Origin: Brassica napus
Lineage: Eukaryota; Streptophyta; Magnoliopsida; Brassicales; Brassicaceae
Direction: 5' to 3'
Assembly: GCF_020379485.1 (NCBI RefSeq)
Contig: NC_063448.1
Span: 43,037,218-43,101,217, forward strand
Length of the DNA: 64,000 bases
The notes beneath the pieces are model-generated. The model saw only the letters and a program-made list of their open reading frames with translations. It did not search any database and was not told the DNA's origin. Shown here one piece after another: positions 46,020 to 59,030 of this stretch (position 1 is the stretch's first letter; each line of letters opens with the position of its first letter). The position numbers were made by a program, and so were the translations under genes.

Positions 46020-49000
46020 ATGCAATCTGGCGGCGATTACACCAACGGTTTCCACGGCGGGCTTCAACGGGACGAGAAGCAAGTCCCCGTTCTCAGCTCT
46101 CTTGGCCGAGCCAAGAGGCGCAGTCGCGGCGGAGCTCGTGACCCTAGAGGCGGTCTCACCAATGGTGAGCTTAGGGTTTCCGACCAGATTAGCGAGCAGA
46201 AGCCACGGGAGACTCAGGAATCTCCTCCGCCTTGTACGGACTTCGATGTCGCCTATTTTCATTCCTATGCTCACGTTGGGATTCACGAAGAGATGATCAA
46301 GGTACGCCTTCATCTTACTACTCTGGTATGAGAGCTTGAAATTGAAATTGAAAATGAAAGTTAAAGTTGAATTCTTTTCGATTTGGTGAAGTTGCCCTCT
46401 GAGCAATTGGTGTATATTAGTTTCAAGTTTTGTGTCTTCATCTTCATTAAAGTTTCATTCTTTCTTCTCTGCAGTTTTTTTGTTGTTCCTTTGGAGTTCT
46501 CACTTCTCTGTTGAGTTTTATTGGTTGATACAGGATCGGGCGAGGACGGAAACGTATAGAGAAGCTATAATGCAGCATCAGAGCTTAATCCAAGGAAAGG
46601 TACTACTCTCTTTTTGTTGTAATTTTGTCCTTGTAGATGATATTGACCAAGATTCAGACTGGTAATTTTGTTTAGTTTTTGCTTAGCCTGTGTCAAGATT
46701 CGATTCCTTTGTGTGAAGGCTTTCTTTAGCAAAATGTTTTTGTTATTTGGTAATGTTAGTATTTTGTTTCCAAAACCTATTGCTGCAACGATTGCTTGTA
46801 ACAGGTTGTGGTGGACGTTGGCTGTGGAACAGGCATCCTTTCAATCTTCTGTGCCCAAGCGGGTGCTAAACGGGTATGACTTATGTGGAGACACAACTTT
46901 GTTATGGAACATTTTGAAGATTGTAGCATTATATATGATTACTATGCATGTATCTAGTTGACTGTTGTCCGTATAAAATCCATAGACCACAAGGTAAACC
47001 AATACTGTTAATGTGTTTCTTACAGAAGTTAATGTTCTTACAGGTATATGCTGTAGATGCAAGTGATATTGCAGTCCAGGTACTATCCAGTTACTTAGGC
47101 ATAGACGATTTCTCTCTATTATCTTATCCTTTGTTTCTATTTTCTGCAACTTCCGTGAAGTGATGACTGATGAGAGTAGCCATTTCTTATCATCAAGTGT
47201 TAATGGCTTGGAAATTTTCCAGAATAGTTTTTTTTTTGTCATTTTTATAAAACCTGTTGTCGTATGTTAAACTTTGAACTTGGAATTGGTGAAATATGTC
47301 TATAGTGTACTGATAGTATGTCTTATTGTCTTGAAATTTTCACAGTTAAGTTGACCCTAACCTAGGCTTTGTTTGTATTTTAGTACTGCTCTATTCACTA
47401 CTTGATGTTTTGTGTCACTCTTGACATTTAATCAGACCAAGAAAACAAATCCTTAGAATTTTTCTGAAGTATTGGGCTCTGTGAAGTTGATCTAACTCAC
47501 ATATAATTTATTACGAGTTTGGTGTCTTAGCTCTGCATATGATATTCATTAAAAATTGTTTCCCTATCAGAGTTGAAATGCTTATCTGAATCATACTAAT
47601 GGCTTCTGTTCATTCTTTGTTGTTCTCCTAATATCACTAGGCAAATGAAGTTGTAAAAGCCAACGGTTTATCTGACAAGGTTATTGTTTTGCATGGGAGA
47701 GTGGAGGTAAATTCTGTTATATAATAAAAATCTGTCCTGATGTGTCAGACTGAGACATGCTTAAGGTTGATGTCTATATAAGTTGCCAAAAGATAAATTG
47801 GTGTCCCTGTACAGAAAGATGCGAAATTAAATGATTGAGATGAAGAATTTAGGATACTATATACCTTTACACCAGTGCACCACCATTGAGGTGGATTGAT
47901 TGGGTGCAACAATCATCCAAGTTTGTTCTGTAGTAATTCTTCTTTCGTTATAATGTTCTTCAGGATGTTGAAATCGGCGAGGAGGTTGATGTTATAATTT
48001 CAGAGTGGATGGGTTACATGCTCTTGTATGAGGTTGTTTCCTTATCTTGTATATTTAACTTTTTATGTTGATGTCCAAATGATAACCTACCTAATTATTA
48101 AACTTACTTAACTCTCCCTGGTCTCTCATTCTCGTATTATGTTTGTTGATGTGATGTAGAGCATGCTGGGAAGTGTTATTACAGCTAGAGATCGCTGGTT
48201 GAAGCCTGGAGGTTTAATTCTCCCATCACATGCCTCTGTATGATTATGATCTCTTCAAATATTATATCACAGTATGCTCTAATGACTTTTGTGAAACAAG
48301 GCAACATTTAATATCTTGTTATTTACTTTGTGTTGACAGTTGTACATGGCACCTATTTCACACCCTGACAGATACAGTCACAGCATTGATTTTTGGCGCA
48401 ACGTTTATGGAATTGATAGTAAGTATTATATCAACTTTAACTTTGAGGCAATCACTAAAGTTTAAAAAAGTACCTCGCAGTAAGGTTTCAGTAATGATGT
48501 ATGATGTGGTTTGCAGTGTCTGCAATGATGCAACTAGCAAAACAGTGTGCATTTGAAGAACCTAGCGTGGAGTCCATATCAGGCGAAACCGTTCTAACAT
48601 GGCCCGAAGTGGTATTTTTCCTTGTTCTCTAAGTGCTTGTTACCTGCAATCCCTTTGGGATATCTGCAATGTTAACTGCGCTACTGAGCGAGTATCTATC
48701 CATTTAAATGCAGGTTAAACATATAGACTGTCAAACAATAAAAATCCAAGAGCTAGACTCTGTTACTGCAAGATACAAATTCAAGTCAATGATGAGAGGT
48801 ATATCACTTTCCATCAACTATCCGTGCGTTTTTATGTTCATCTAAGAGAGAGGATTACTCTGTGCTGAGGCTTTTTCCTTTTCTTGTTGTAGCACCAATG
48901 CATGGTTTTGCATTTTGGTTTGACGTTGAGTTCAGTGAACCTGCCAAGAATACTAATGCAACAAGCGTTGCTAATGGGTCCTCATCAATAAGTCCTTTTA

Positions 49001-49526
49001 CCGAAGGAAATCAGAAGAAGCGGAGTAATCCGAATGATGCACTCGTGCTGTCCACCTCTCCTGAGGCTCCTCCGACGCATTGGCAGCAAGTAAGACCATG
49101 TTTTTTTTTTTGCATTTACTTCCCAATTTTTTCAAAACTCTTTTTTTTTTGTGCACTTTCAAAATTCTTATCAGTTTTACTTTTCAGTGAATCATCTAAA
49201 TTGATTCTATACAGTATAAAACATGGTAATGTTATGGAAAAAAATAGCTTACACGTTGTGACCATTTGAACCACTTTTCTTGTACAGACGATTGTATATT
49301 TCTATGATCCAATAGACGTAGAGCAAGACCAAGTCATTGAAGGTTCCGTTACTCTTTCTCAAAGTAAAGAGAATCGGAGGTTCATGAACATCCACCTCGA
49401 ATATACGTGAGTAACCAACTCACTCTTTTACACATTTCAATTTTTCCGAGTTCCACCAATGCTTAATCTTGCGGTTTTTGCAGCTCGGCCGGCCGTTCCT
49501 TTGTGAAGGAGTCGGTAATGCGTTAA
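46020..49526 (+). CDS. PRMT6: Protein arginine N-methyltransferase 6
   Basis: Thirteen GT-AG exons, about 427 aa: 46020-46301, 46534-46599, 46805-46873, 47044-47079, 47641-47706, 47964-48032, 48160-48237, 48340-48418, 48517-48611, 48714-48798, 48893-49089, 49288-49406, 49484-49526. Type I PRMT motifs in order: YFHSYAHVGIHEEMIKD; motif I VVDVGCGTGILSIF for S-adenosylmethionine; VYAVDASDIA; the double-E loop SEWMGYMLLYE, whose two glutamates hold the target arginine; LPSHASLYMAPI; and the THW loop THWQQT. It transfers methyl groups to arginines of histones and other nuclear proteins, giving asymmetric dimethylarginine. A low-complexity Asn/Ser-rich insert lies in exon 11. It is divergent from HKL2 across 3.7 kb of repeats. 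It corresponds to At3g20020. Confidence 0.96.
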
Positions 49527-50229
49527 GAAGGCGAGAGATCTCCTGAATCTAGAAGCTCTGTAAGGTTGAGTCTCTTTTGCCAAAGCAGTCATTAGTTCAT
49601 AACTGAAACCCGAAGACATAGGCAAAGACAAGCTATTGTTAGTCTGCGAATTCATATGTTCTTGTAAGAATATTAAGTTTTAGATCAGATGGAAGCAACT
49701 ATAGGACATTGTTCTTGAAGCCATTTAGCTTCTTTACTAGTTACTCAACATAGCATACTTCTCTATGACTGCTTTTATTGATCATGCATTTTATTTTTTG
49801 TACTTTTGTGTAACTAATACATTAAGGTCGGCATAGTCAAATTTATGTGTTTAAAATAATTTATCCTCAATTATTAGTTAGTTAGTAAAATCTATCAAAT
49901 GGAATTTAAACGGTAATTTACAGTTAAAAATAAATTAATATAAATATCATTTCATATGAATTATGATACTGCATTTTTAAAAATAAATTATTTTTTTATT
50001 TCTTTATTTCATTTTAAAGAAGTTAAAATTCCTAAATATATATATTATTTGGAAATAAGCATTTAAAGTACATATTAATATGTATGTATATATATGTTTC
50101 TTACAAAATAAAGTTTGAAAGAATACAAATTCTATTTTATTTAAAATTTAAATGTTAATATATTTTAAATATATTGAATATCTTCAAATTAACTTAAATT
50201 ACGTTTTTGCCAAAAAAAAAAAAAAAAAT
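49527..50229. other. PRMT6 3' UTR and AT-rich spacer
   Basis: The 3' UTR probably runs to about 49820 (AATACATTAAGG near 49817). The rest is AT-rich with no recognisable feature. Confidence 0.4.
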
Positions 50230-50830
50230 CAGGGTGCGGTGTGAATTTAAAAAAAAATATTGTACCATTTGGTTCAATTCGGATTTTTGAGAGTTTGGTT
50301 CGGTTTGGATCTTTGCGGGTTTGGTTCAGGTTTGTGTTCGGAAAACCTATTTTTAAAAAAATTCAAAAATTAAAGTTCCTATATATTTTAAAATTTTCAA
50401 AATCTAAAAACAAAAATAATATATAACATATAAATTTGAATAATGTATACCAAAATACTTAAACTTAACTTAAAAATTGGCTTAGCTTAAATATTTGGAT
50501 AGGAAATCAATAGGTATTTTAAGTATTTTAAGTATTATATTTTCAAGTATTTTGGACAACTTAAAAACGTCTTATATATTTTGTATATTTTTTAGATATC
50601 AATTTTAAAAATAATTAATATATTTGAGTATATGAATCTTGTTCGGATATGTTCAAATACCTATAATATTTCGGTTTGGATCGGGTTCGGTTCCGGTTCA
50701 CTAAATACCAAAATTTTGAACTCATTCGGATATCTAACCAATTTTAGTTAAAGTACAACACTATTCTTTGGATCGATCTTGGTTCGGTTTTTTGGATTCA
50801 AATTTTTTGTCCAAACCTAAATTTTTATTG
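50230..50830. repeat. Dispersed TTCGGTTCGG-type repeat
   Basis: GGTTCAATTCGGATTTT, GGTTCGGTTTGGAT, GGGTTCGGTTCCGGTTC and CATTCGGATATCTAACC are spaced by long A/T runs, the same character as at 1880-2450. A frame of 61 codons here is chance. Confidence 0.5.
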
Positions 50831-50839
50831 TGACAAAAT

Positions 50840-51480
50840 TTTAAACGAAAATTATGATGGTTCATATTGATTTTGGGTATGCAATAATTTTTAAACCAAA
50901 ACATATTTTACTATATATGTGGTTCATTTAGTTAATCTTTAAACATTGTTCTATGCAAATTTCAAAATTAAAATATTAAGGTCTTAATACTCTTTCAATG
51001 CAAATTTCAAAATTAACATATTTACGTATTTTAAATGGTACATAGTTTAATTTAAACGATATTAATATATATATTATTTAATATGAATATCTAATAAATA
51101 AAAATTCATATTAATACGATTGTATGATCATTTGTATCTTGTTATAACAAAAACATAAGCCATTGATCACAAAACTTTCAAAAGAATTTATAACATTTTT
51201 TTGTAATTTGAAGTCGTTTCAAAAAATTCAAAATATAACATATAAGGAAAAAATAAAAATTTTATTATATGGCTAATGTGATTGTTTAATTTATTTTAAT
51301 AATATAAATTAAACAAAAATGAGGAAAGATGCAAAAATTATTATTAAATCTTTATTATTTATAATCATTAATTGTCATATATATGTTAATCATTATACGT
51401 AACTCCGTAACTTTTATTTAAGGAAATAATACATGTTTCTTATATTTTGGGTTAATATAATGTTTTCTGGTAATTGAATT
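50840..51480 (-). repeat. Degenerate Helitron copy (same family as 52164-54961)
   Basis: It carries GATGCAAAAATTATTATTAA, AATCATTAATTGTCATATAT and CTTTTATTTAAGGAAATAAT in the same order and orientation as the units of the tandem Helitron, plus ATTAAGGTCTTAATA, also seen inverted in the 55664-56611 copy. Neither a CTAG end nor a TC-type start was found, so the ends are lost. Confidence 0.55.
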
Positions 51481-51828
51481 TTGGACCAACATTTTATTCA
51501 ATTGATTCCTAAGCTGTCACATAAGATTAATTGCATCTTAATTAAGTGACAACTCAGCAAGACTTTTTGTAATTATTACAACTATATGTTACAATTTTTT
51601 TAATGTTTCTTTATTAATATAAAAGGAAATTGTAACAATAATTTTACAAAATCTATTAGATTTTCAACAAAATTTTAAAGTGAACAAATTCTCTAAATTT
51701 TTTGATCCAGTTAACCTTTTTACTGTTCTTGTGAGAGAACTTTTATATTTATTTTATTTATAGATATTTACAATATATCATAAATTCTTGTTATTGAAAA
51801 CATTATCAATCAATGATCTTATCCTTAG

Positions 51829-52075
51829 ACCATCTCCAATGATTCACTATATTTCTCACTCTAAAATAATAACTCTATAATATTGTTGTGATATACTTCG
51901 TTGGTACTCTATTTTAGAGTGGAAAATATAGTGATGAACAAAAAAACAACAACTTACTATATATATAGAATAAACTCATCTTTTGCTCTATTATAGAGTG
52001 AAAAATAGAGTACTATTAGAACATTTTTACTTTAAACTCTATTTCAGAGTAGAAAATAAAGTGGGGCTGGACTAC
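51829..52075. mobile_element. Tourist-like MITE
   Basis: The left end GACCATCTCCAATGATTCAC followed by CTCACTCTAAAATA pairs loosely with the right end read backwards (TAGTCCAGCCCCACTTTATT, CTACTCTGAAATAG). The interior has inverted CTCTATTTTAGAGTG blocks. The GAGCATCTCCAATG-style end is typical of PIF/Harbinger-derived MITEs. Confidence 0.5.
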
Positions 52076-52163
52076 ATAGGATAAATTATCATTTAAAAAC
52101 CTTAACAAATTATGAAAAATTCCCTCCAATCCCTACCATAAAAGTTTTTACATATAAAAAATA

Positions 52164-54961
52164 CTAGGATAAGACCAGCGCCTTGAGCAGGGTGAGTTTA
52201 TTTCTATATATTATCGATATTTTTTTTTTATATATATACAATATTTTTTTGTTGTTATTATATAATTTCTTTCCGATAGATCAGATCAATTTTTATTAAA
52301 AATGATGAAACAAAACTATAATTAATACTTCATGGGTTGATCGGATTGGACATTAAACAAATTATGACATAAAAATCTTATTTTTTCCATCGAACACATT
52401 CTTGAAAAAAGTGAACAGTATTGTTTTCACAGTTGAATTATTTTAACTTTTATCTTCCACATTGTTTTGAAAGCTTTCAAATCAACTATCGAATTGATAC
52501 ATGTCATTTTAATGTTTTTAGTCGTATACTCAAGGAAAACTTACATTTTTGAAATTTAAAGTCGTTTTAAAAAAATCAAAACATAACATATAAAAAAGAA
52601 TCTAACATATAAGAAAAATATAACATATAAGGTGTCCTCATTTTTGTATTTTAAAGTCGCTTTTAAAAAAAAATATATAACATATAAGGTTTCCTCATTT
52701 TTGTAATTTAATGTCATTTTAAAAAATTCCAAATATAACATATAAGAAAAAATCTAATTTTTTTATTATATGGTTAATGTGATTGTTTTTTTAATAATAT
52801 AAAATTAAACAAAATGAAGAAAGATGCAAAAATTATTATCAAATCTTTATTATTCATAATCATTAATTATCATATATATATGTAAATCATATTAGGTCAT
52901 TTCATAGCTTTTATTTAGGGAAATAATACACACTTCTTATATTTTAGGTTAATATAATGTTCTCTAGTGGACATTAAACAAATTATGACATAAAAACTTT
53001 ATTTTTCCCTCGAACACATTCTTGAAAAAGTGAACAGTATTGTTTTCACAGTTGAATTATTTTGACTTTTATCTTCCATATGGTTTTGAAAGCTTTCAAA
53101 TCAACCATCGAACTGATACATGTCATTTTAATGTTTTTAGTCGTATACTTAAGGAAAACTTACATTTTTGTAATTTAAAGTCGTTTTAAAAAATTTAAAA
53201 TATAACATATAAGAAAAAATATAATATATAAGAAAAATATAACATATAAGGTGTCCTCATTTTTGCATTTTAAAGTCGTTTAAAAAAATATATATAACAT
53301 ATAAGGTTTCCTCATTTTTGTAATTTAATGTCATTTTAAAAAATTTGGTTACTTTTTAATAATATAAAATTAAACAAAATGAAGAAGGATGCAAAAATTG
53401 TTATTAAATCTTTATTATTCATAATCATTAATTGCCATATATATGTAAATCATATTAGGTAATTTCGTAGCTTTTATATAGGGAAAAAATACACACTTCT
53501 TATATTTTAGGTTAACATAATGTTCTCTAGTGGACATTAAACAAATTATGACATAAAAATCTTATTATTTCCCTCGAACACATTCTTGAAAAAGTGAACA
53601 GTATTGTTTTCACAGTTGAATTATCTTCACTTTTATCTTACATATGGTTTTGAAAGCTTTCAAATAAATCATCGAACTGATACATGTTATTTTAATGTTT
53701 TTAGTCGCATAATTAAGGAAAACTTACATTTTTTTAATTTAAAGTCGTTTTAAAAAATTAAAAATATAACATATAAGAAAAATCTAACATATAAAAAAAA
53801 ATATAACATATAAGGTGTCCTCATTTTTTTTTAAAGTCGTTTTTTAAAAAATAAATATAACATATAAGGTTTCCTCATTTTTGTAATTTAAAGTCATTTA
53901 AAAAAATTCAAAATATAACATATAAGAAAAAATCTATTTTTTTTATTATATGGTTAATATGATTGTTTATTTTATTAATAATATAAAATTAAACAAAAAT
54001 GAAGAAGGATGCAAAAATTGCTATCAAATCTTTATTATTCATAATCATTAATTGTCATATATATGTAAATCATATTAGGTAATTCTGTAACTTTTATTTA
54101 AGGAAAGAAATACACACTTCTTATATTTTAGGTTAATATAATGTTCTCTAGTGGACATTAAACAAATCATGACATAAAAACCTTATTTTTTCCCTTGAAC
54201 ACATTCTTGAAAAAAGTGAACAGTATTGTTTCCACAGTTAAATTATTTTGACTTTTATCTTCCATATAGTTTTGAAAGCTTTCAAATCAACCATCGAATT
54301 GATACATGTCATTTTAATGGATTTAGTCGTATACTTAAGGAAAACTTACATTTTTGTAATTTAAAGTCGTTTTAAAAAATTTCAAAATATAACATATAAG
54401 AAAATTCTAATATATAAGAAAAATATAACATATAAGGTGTCCTCATTTTTGTAATTTAAAGTCGTTTGAAAAAAAAATATAACATATAAGGTTTCCTCAT
54501 TTTTGTAATTTAAAGTCATTTTAAAAAATTCAAAATATAACATATAAGAAAAAATCTAATTTTTTTATTATATGGTTAATGTGATTGTTTAATTTTTTTT
54601 AATAATATAAATTTAAACAAAAATGAAGAAGGATGCAAAAATTGTTATCAAATCTTTATTATTCATAATCATTAATTGCCATATATATGTAAATCATATT
54701 AGGTAATTCCGTAGCTTTTATTTAAGGAAAGAATACACACTTCTTATATTTTAAGTTAATATAATGTTCTCTAGTGTTATATAATTATGGAATAATGTGA
54801 CACCATTAGATTAAATTATACTTTATATTAGATGCTCTAGAATTCTTTGAAATAGAATTTAGAAGACATTTAGAGTGCCACCTAAGATTTGAGGTTTTTT
54901 TTCATTAGTACAAAATTAAGGTTCTAATTTTTTAAATGCTTCTCAATTAATATATAGGGGA
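52164..54961 (-). mobile_element. Helitron with internal tandem amplification
   Basis: Minus strand: start TCCCCTATATATTAATTGAG at 54961, end CTAG at 52167-52164 preceded by ACCCTGCTCAAGGCGCTGGT (a worn hairpin). The flanks are A (5') and T (3'), as Helitrons require. About 2.8 kb, no Rep/helicase. Most of the interior is the roughly 600-bp tandem array (separate entry). The termini match the 55664-56611 element, which lies nearby in opposite orientation. Confidence 0.75.
52330..54780 (-). repeat. About four tandem copies of a 560-620-bp unit
   Basis: The anchor AAGGAAAACTTACATTTTT recurs at about 52534, 53152, 53715 and 54338; the anchor GACATAAAAA...CTTATT recurs at about 52368, 52988, 53551 and 54172. 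Spacings are about 619, 563 and 622 bp, the middle unit being shorter. Each unit also holds smaller AACATATAAG-based subrepeats and the GATGCAAAAATT block. Copies are very alike, so amplification is recent relative to the flanking DNA. No coding potential. Confidence 0.88.
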
Positions 54962-55106
54962 TACAGTTAATTTAGTATACTTACAAAATACAACAAATTT
55001 GATATTTATGAAGGGTACTCACAAGTTTACTAAAGATTACTAAATCAGTTACTCATGTGCCCAAACAGAAAAAGATGATATGAATGTACCTAAAAAAAAG
55101 TTAGAC

Positions 55107-55350
55107 ATATACTCTCTTCATTTCACATTTGATTTTGTTTAAAGTTTTTTCACACAGATTAAAAATAATTAAATGGTCAGTTTTATCCATATTTAATTAT
55201 TAAAATTTATAGTATTTATTATTTTAAAATTTAATTAGGAACATGAGAGATAAATTCATGTAAAACTGAATTAAAAATATAAAATGATATTTCTTTTGTA
55301 ACAAAAAACAATTTATACGACGAAATTGAATTTGAAACAGAGGGAGTATA
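55107..55350. mobile_element. Stowaway-like MITE
   Basis: The left end ACTCTCTTCATTTCACATTT pairs with the right end TTTGAAACAGAGGGAGTATA. TA dinucleotides flank both ends, as for Tc1/mariner-derived MITEs. About 240 bp. Confidence 0.65.
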
Positions 55351-55663
55351 TGCATTAATAATATTTCCATGTAGTATTTTATCACAGTGTGCTTATTTTC
55401 TGATAAAAAATCTTTTAAAACAAACATAAATGTAATGATATTGATTATAATAATTGAATTATTTTTATGTTGTACGCACATTTTTTTATGTTTGAAACAT
55501 AAAAAAATATCATATAATATAAGTTTCAAGTTATTTTAGCTGTGTTTATAATAGTATAGAACACTCTAAATAAACTCACTATTTCACCAATATTGATGCA
55601 CACTAAAGTTTAATTAAATTTTAGTTCTACATATACCCATTCGATTTGTGTATGCCGTGTCCA

Positions 55664-56611
55664 TCTCTTATATATTAATTGAGAAACATTACAACATTGT
55701 TTTGTAGCCACGTGTCACCATGAGAATGAAATTCAGAATTCTTAGAAAAAATAGGTTAGTCCATTTTAACTTATATTATGCTTTTTATTAAACTAACTAT
55801 TAAATTGATAAATAGTGTACAAAGAAATATTCTCGCACTTTCCTTAAATAAAAGCTACGGAATTACCAAATATGATTAACATATATATGACAATTAATGA
55901 TTATGAATAATAAATATTTGATAATAATTTTTGTATCTGAGCTCTTTTGGTTTAATTTTATATTATTAAAATATATTTAACAACCACATTAACCATATAA
56001 ATATTTTTTTCTTATATGTTAGATTTTGAATTTTTAAAACGACTATAAATTAGTAAAAACGTTAAATGTCTCACACTAAAATTTGTGATCATGGTTTAAG
56101 ATTTTTTGTAATAACAAGATACAAATGATCATAAATCGTATGAATATAAGTCTCATTTACTAGAAATTCATATTATATATTAATATAGTTTAAAATTAAA
56201 CTATATAACATAGAAAAATACTTAAATATGATAATTTCTAAATTTTTATTTAAAAAATATTGAGACCTTAATATTTTAATTTTGAAATTTCCGTTCAAAA
56301 AATTGCACATTAGAAATTTTGTGTTTTCACATGAGTATAAATTCTCAATAATAAATATTTATATTAAAATATAGTATATATCTATGTACATGTCACTGAA
56401 ATTTAGTTATATACCATATAAAATAAATAAAATGATTGTTTTGATTTATTTACCAAATAATTATCGTAAATAAACAAGATGTATTGTTTGATTTATGTCT
56501 TTACTCTAATTTAATTATATATATAATACTTAAATGAATAAAAATAAATAATAATAAAATTCTTTTTATATATAACATTCATCCCGTGCAATTGCGCGGG
56601 TCTTAAGCTAG
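55664..56611 (+). mobile_element. Non-autonomous Helitron, single-unit relative of 52164-54961
   Basis: It starts TCTCTTATATATTAATTGAG after an A and ends with the hairpin CCCGTGCAATTGCGCGGG, TCTTAAG and CTAG before a T. About 950 bp. Its interior contains, in one copy, the unit that is tandemly repeated in the neighbouring Helitron (AAAAGCTACGGAATTACCAA, ACAATTAATGATTATGAATA). Confidence 0.8.
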
Positions 56612-56639
56612 TCCTACCGATAAAATAGAAAATATAAAT

Positions 56640-57240
56640 TATGGACAGGCACAAGGCAACCCGCTTATTTTTGGATACTTAGCACTTAACTTGTTGTTCA
56701 AATAGTTAAATTTGCTATTTGTACGTGATCGGTTTAACACAAGTATTTGCCATACCAAGTATTTATCAAAATTTTAGATACTTGCAAGTTAATTGATTTG
56801 TTCTTTGACTTATTCAAATACATTGTTTAAATCGAAAATACCTGATTACTTGAATTTATACTTTAATTTTAATTACTTAAAACTCAAAAATACAATAATT
56901 TTTGATTTAAAACTAAATTATTAGACTTCTTTAATAAAGATATCGATTTTTAAATCACAAATATCTATTAAATTTTGTTTATAGAAATATGGATGTCAAC
57001 ATGTATATTGAGTTTTGTTAGAAAGACATAAATGTTAACAACACTTATTCAATGAATATTAAGTAGAATTACTATATGGGTTTAAAAGTTACAAAAATAA
57101 TTAGATTTGATATTTGACTTGTACTTGTAAGTAATAAAATTTAAAAACTTATTACTTGACTTGATAATAATATGTATTTGATTTTTCAAGCCGAGTACGA
57201 GGCAAATAGCATGTATAAGTCAGGTACCTATGCTCGGCCC
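56640..57240. repeat. AT-rich dispersed repeat, weak similarity to the TTCGG type
   Basis: ATACTTGCAAGTTAATTG, AAATACCTGATTACTTGAAT and TTTTCAAGCCGAGTACGAGG occur among A/T runs; the layout recalls the 2.0 and 50.5 kb segments. Low certainty. Confidence 0.3.
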
Positions 57241-58202
57241 TAAATAGAATAATACTATAATTCACAACAAAATGGAAAGGAATAGAAACAACAGGTAATG
57301 AAACCATCTCTCTCAGTTTTGAATGATTACTTTCTTCATTTTTAGAAATATATGCATATCTCTCTAAACCTAAAACCTTATAGTATTTTTGGAACTTACA
57401 AAGTTATTTGGGACAACCTACTTTGCGAAAGAACACACAAAAGTAAATGATTATTTACTTATCTCAAAGGTTCTCTCGTGATTAATACACGGTGTTATGC
57501 ATTGGCTATTAGATATAGTTCTAAACACATGAGCTCAACCAGTCTTTCATATTAAGTATACACGCATTAATGAATATGATACCAGATTACCAGATCAGAT
57601 CATTATATTCTAGAATTTTTGAAATTATTTTCCCATTCATATTGTATGGAACAAACCCCATTTAAATATGCATATACATGTATCATTGGATTATAAAATG
57701 TGAGGAGCTTTTAGGTGTAATAATTGCTCAATTATTGATAAGTGGTGCATGTCTTATGTAATACCCAACTAATGCCCATTTAATAAAAATTAATTATCCA
57801 TTCGACCGTGTGTTGCATAAGATATTTATATCGTCTCTCTTTTTCCAAATTATTTGTAGTTGGTGTTGTCGTTCTTGTGTTACATGCTAATAGCAACAGC
57901 CATCAAAAATATATGTTTTTATAATCTCAATAGCTTTAGAACTTTTGGGCACGCCCACAAATGTATGAATCACGTAGCACCATTTCTTTTCGAAAATTAT
58001 TTCCTTTCCATGATTTATAATTTATTATTGAATTAGATTGTATTTAGAGAAGAGATTAGATTTGCGTTAATTTGTTATCTAATGGGAAATCTTCTGAAGT
58101 TAACGGAGGAACATCAAAATGGATTACACCTCCTCGTGTAATGCCAAAACAAAAAAAAAAACTCACATTTTTCCCACCAAACTTGACTTCTTTTAAGAGT
58201 AA
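57241..58202. other. Intergenic DNA without recognisable features
   Basis: AT-rich, non-coding on both strands. I see no gene, RNA gene or bounded repeat. Confidence 0.4.
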
Positions 58203-58591
58203 CTAGATTCTGATCCGTCCTTAAAAAGGACGGGTATATTTTTTGTTTTACATCTTTTTAGGTCTTTTCAATTGGTAATTTAAATATAAGTCTAATAGCA
58301 TAAAGCATAATAAATAATATTCTAAATAATGATAAAGATAAAAGAAATAATAGTTGGACCATACTTTTATCAATGGGTCACACTGCTATTTTAATAGAAT
58401 AGATTAAAATATAATCTTATAAAATTTATTATTTGATATCTTACCATTTTATGTTCTATTTTACAATACTACTACAAAATTTATAATACATTCAAAAATT
58501 CATAAAATCGAAAAGTTTACAAGTGCTCGAAATTGGTTTAGGAATTCATTTTAGCCTGTTCAAAAGCATTCATGAACCAAAAATATAGAGA
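58203..58591 (-). mobile_element. Short Helitron candidate
   Basis: Minus strand: start TCTCTATATTTTTGGTTCAT (from 58591), end CTAG (58206-58203) preceded by CCCGTCCTTTTTAAGGACGG, a strong hairpin. The 3' flank is T, but the 5' flank is C instead of A, so the start is uncertain. Confidence 0.45.
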
Positions 58592-58776
58592 GTTTTGGAA
58601 TTTTATATAAGTTGGTTTTGAAAGAACAGTTTTGCATGTACTTTGATACTATCCTATTAATTACTCTTTTCTAGGTAATTGCATTACTTTAAAAAAGCGT
58701 AGGCATTTGGTATTCTTGTTTGGTTTGGATAAAAAAAGTTTGGTTTCTTGAATTATTGGGTGAGGATATATTTTTT

Positions 58777-59030
58777 TATTCCATCCGTTTCATAAAGAAT
58801 GTCACTTTGACATTTTTCACACAAATTAAGAAAATGATTGAAATGCATTAAAGTTTTTATTAATTACACATATTCAACCAATAGTATTTGAGATAAATGA
58901 AATTATTTATAAAATCAATGCATTTGTAATTAATTTTAAGCTGAAAACTGCGTTGAAATTCTAAAATGATATTTTTTTGTAACAAGAAAAAAATGCTAAA
59001 ATGACACTTAATATGAAACAGAGGGAGTAT
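58777..59030. mobile_element. Stowaway-like MITE, second copy of the 55107 family
   Basis: The left end TATTCCATCCGTTTCATAAA pairs with the right end ATATGAAACAGAGGGAGTAT, with TA at both borders. The interior shares TTTTTCACACA and TTTTTTTGTAACAA-type blocks with the copy at 55107-55350. Confidence 0.75.

Noticed and set aside
52330..54780. CRISPR-like or protein-coding explanation for the regular repeats
   Set aside because: Units are about 600 bp, AT-rich and eukaryotic; no spacers and no sustained frame.
55224..55529. 101-codon minus-strand frame
   Set aside because: It overlaps the Stowaway-like MITE and is hydrophobic by base composition only.
58203..58591. Full confidence in a 389-bp Helitron
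   Set aside because: The 3' end is good but the 5' flank is not A and the start motif is short, so it was kept only as a candidate.
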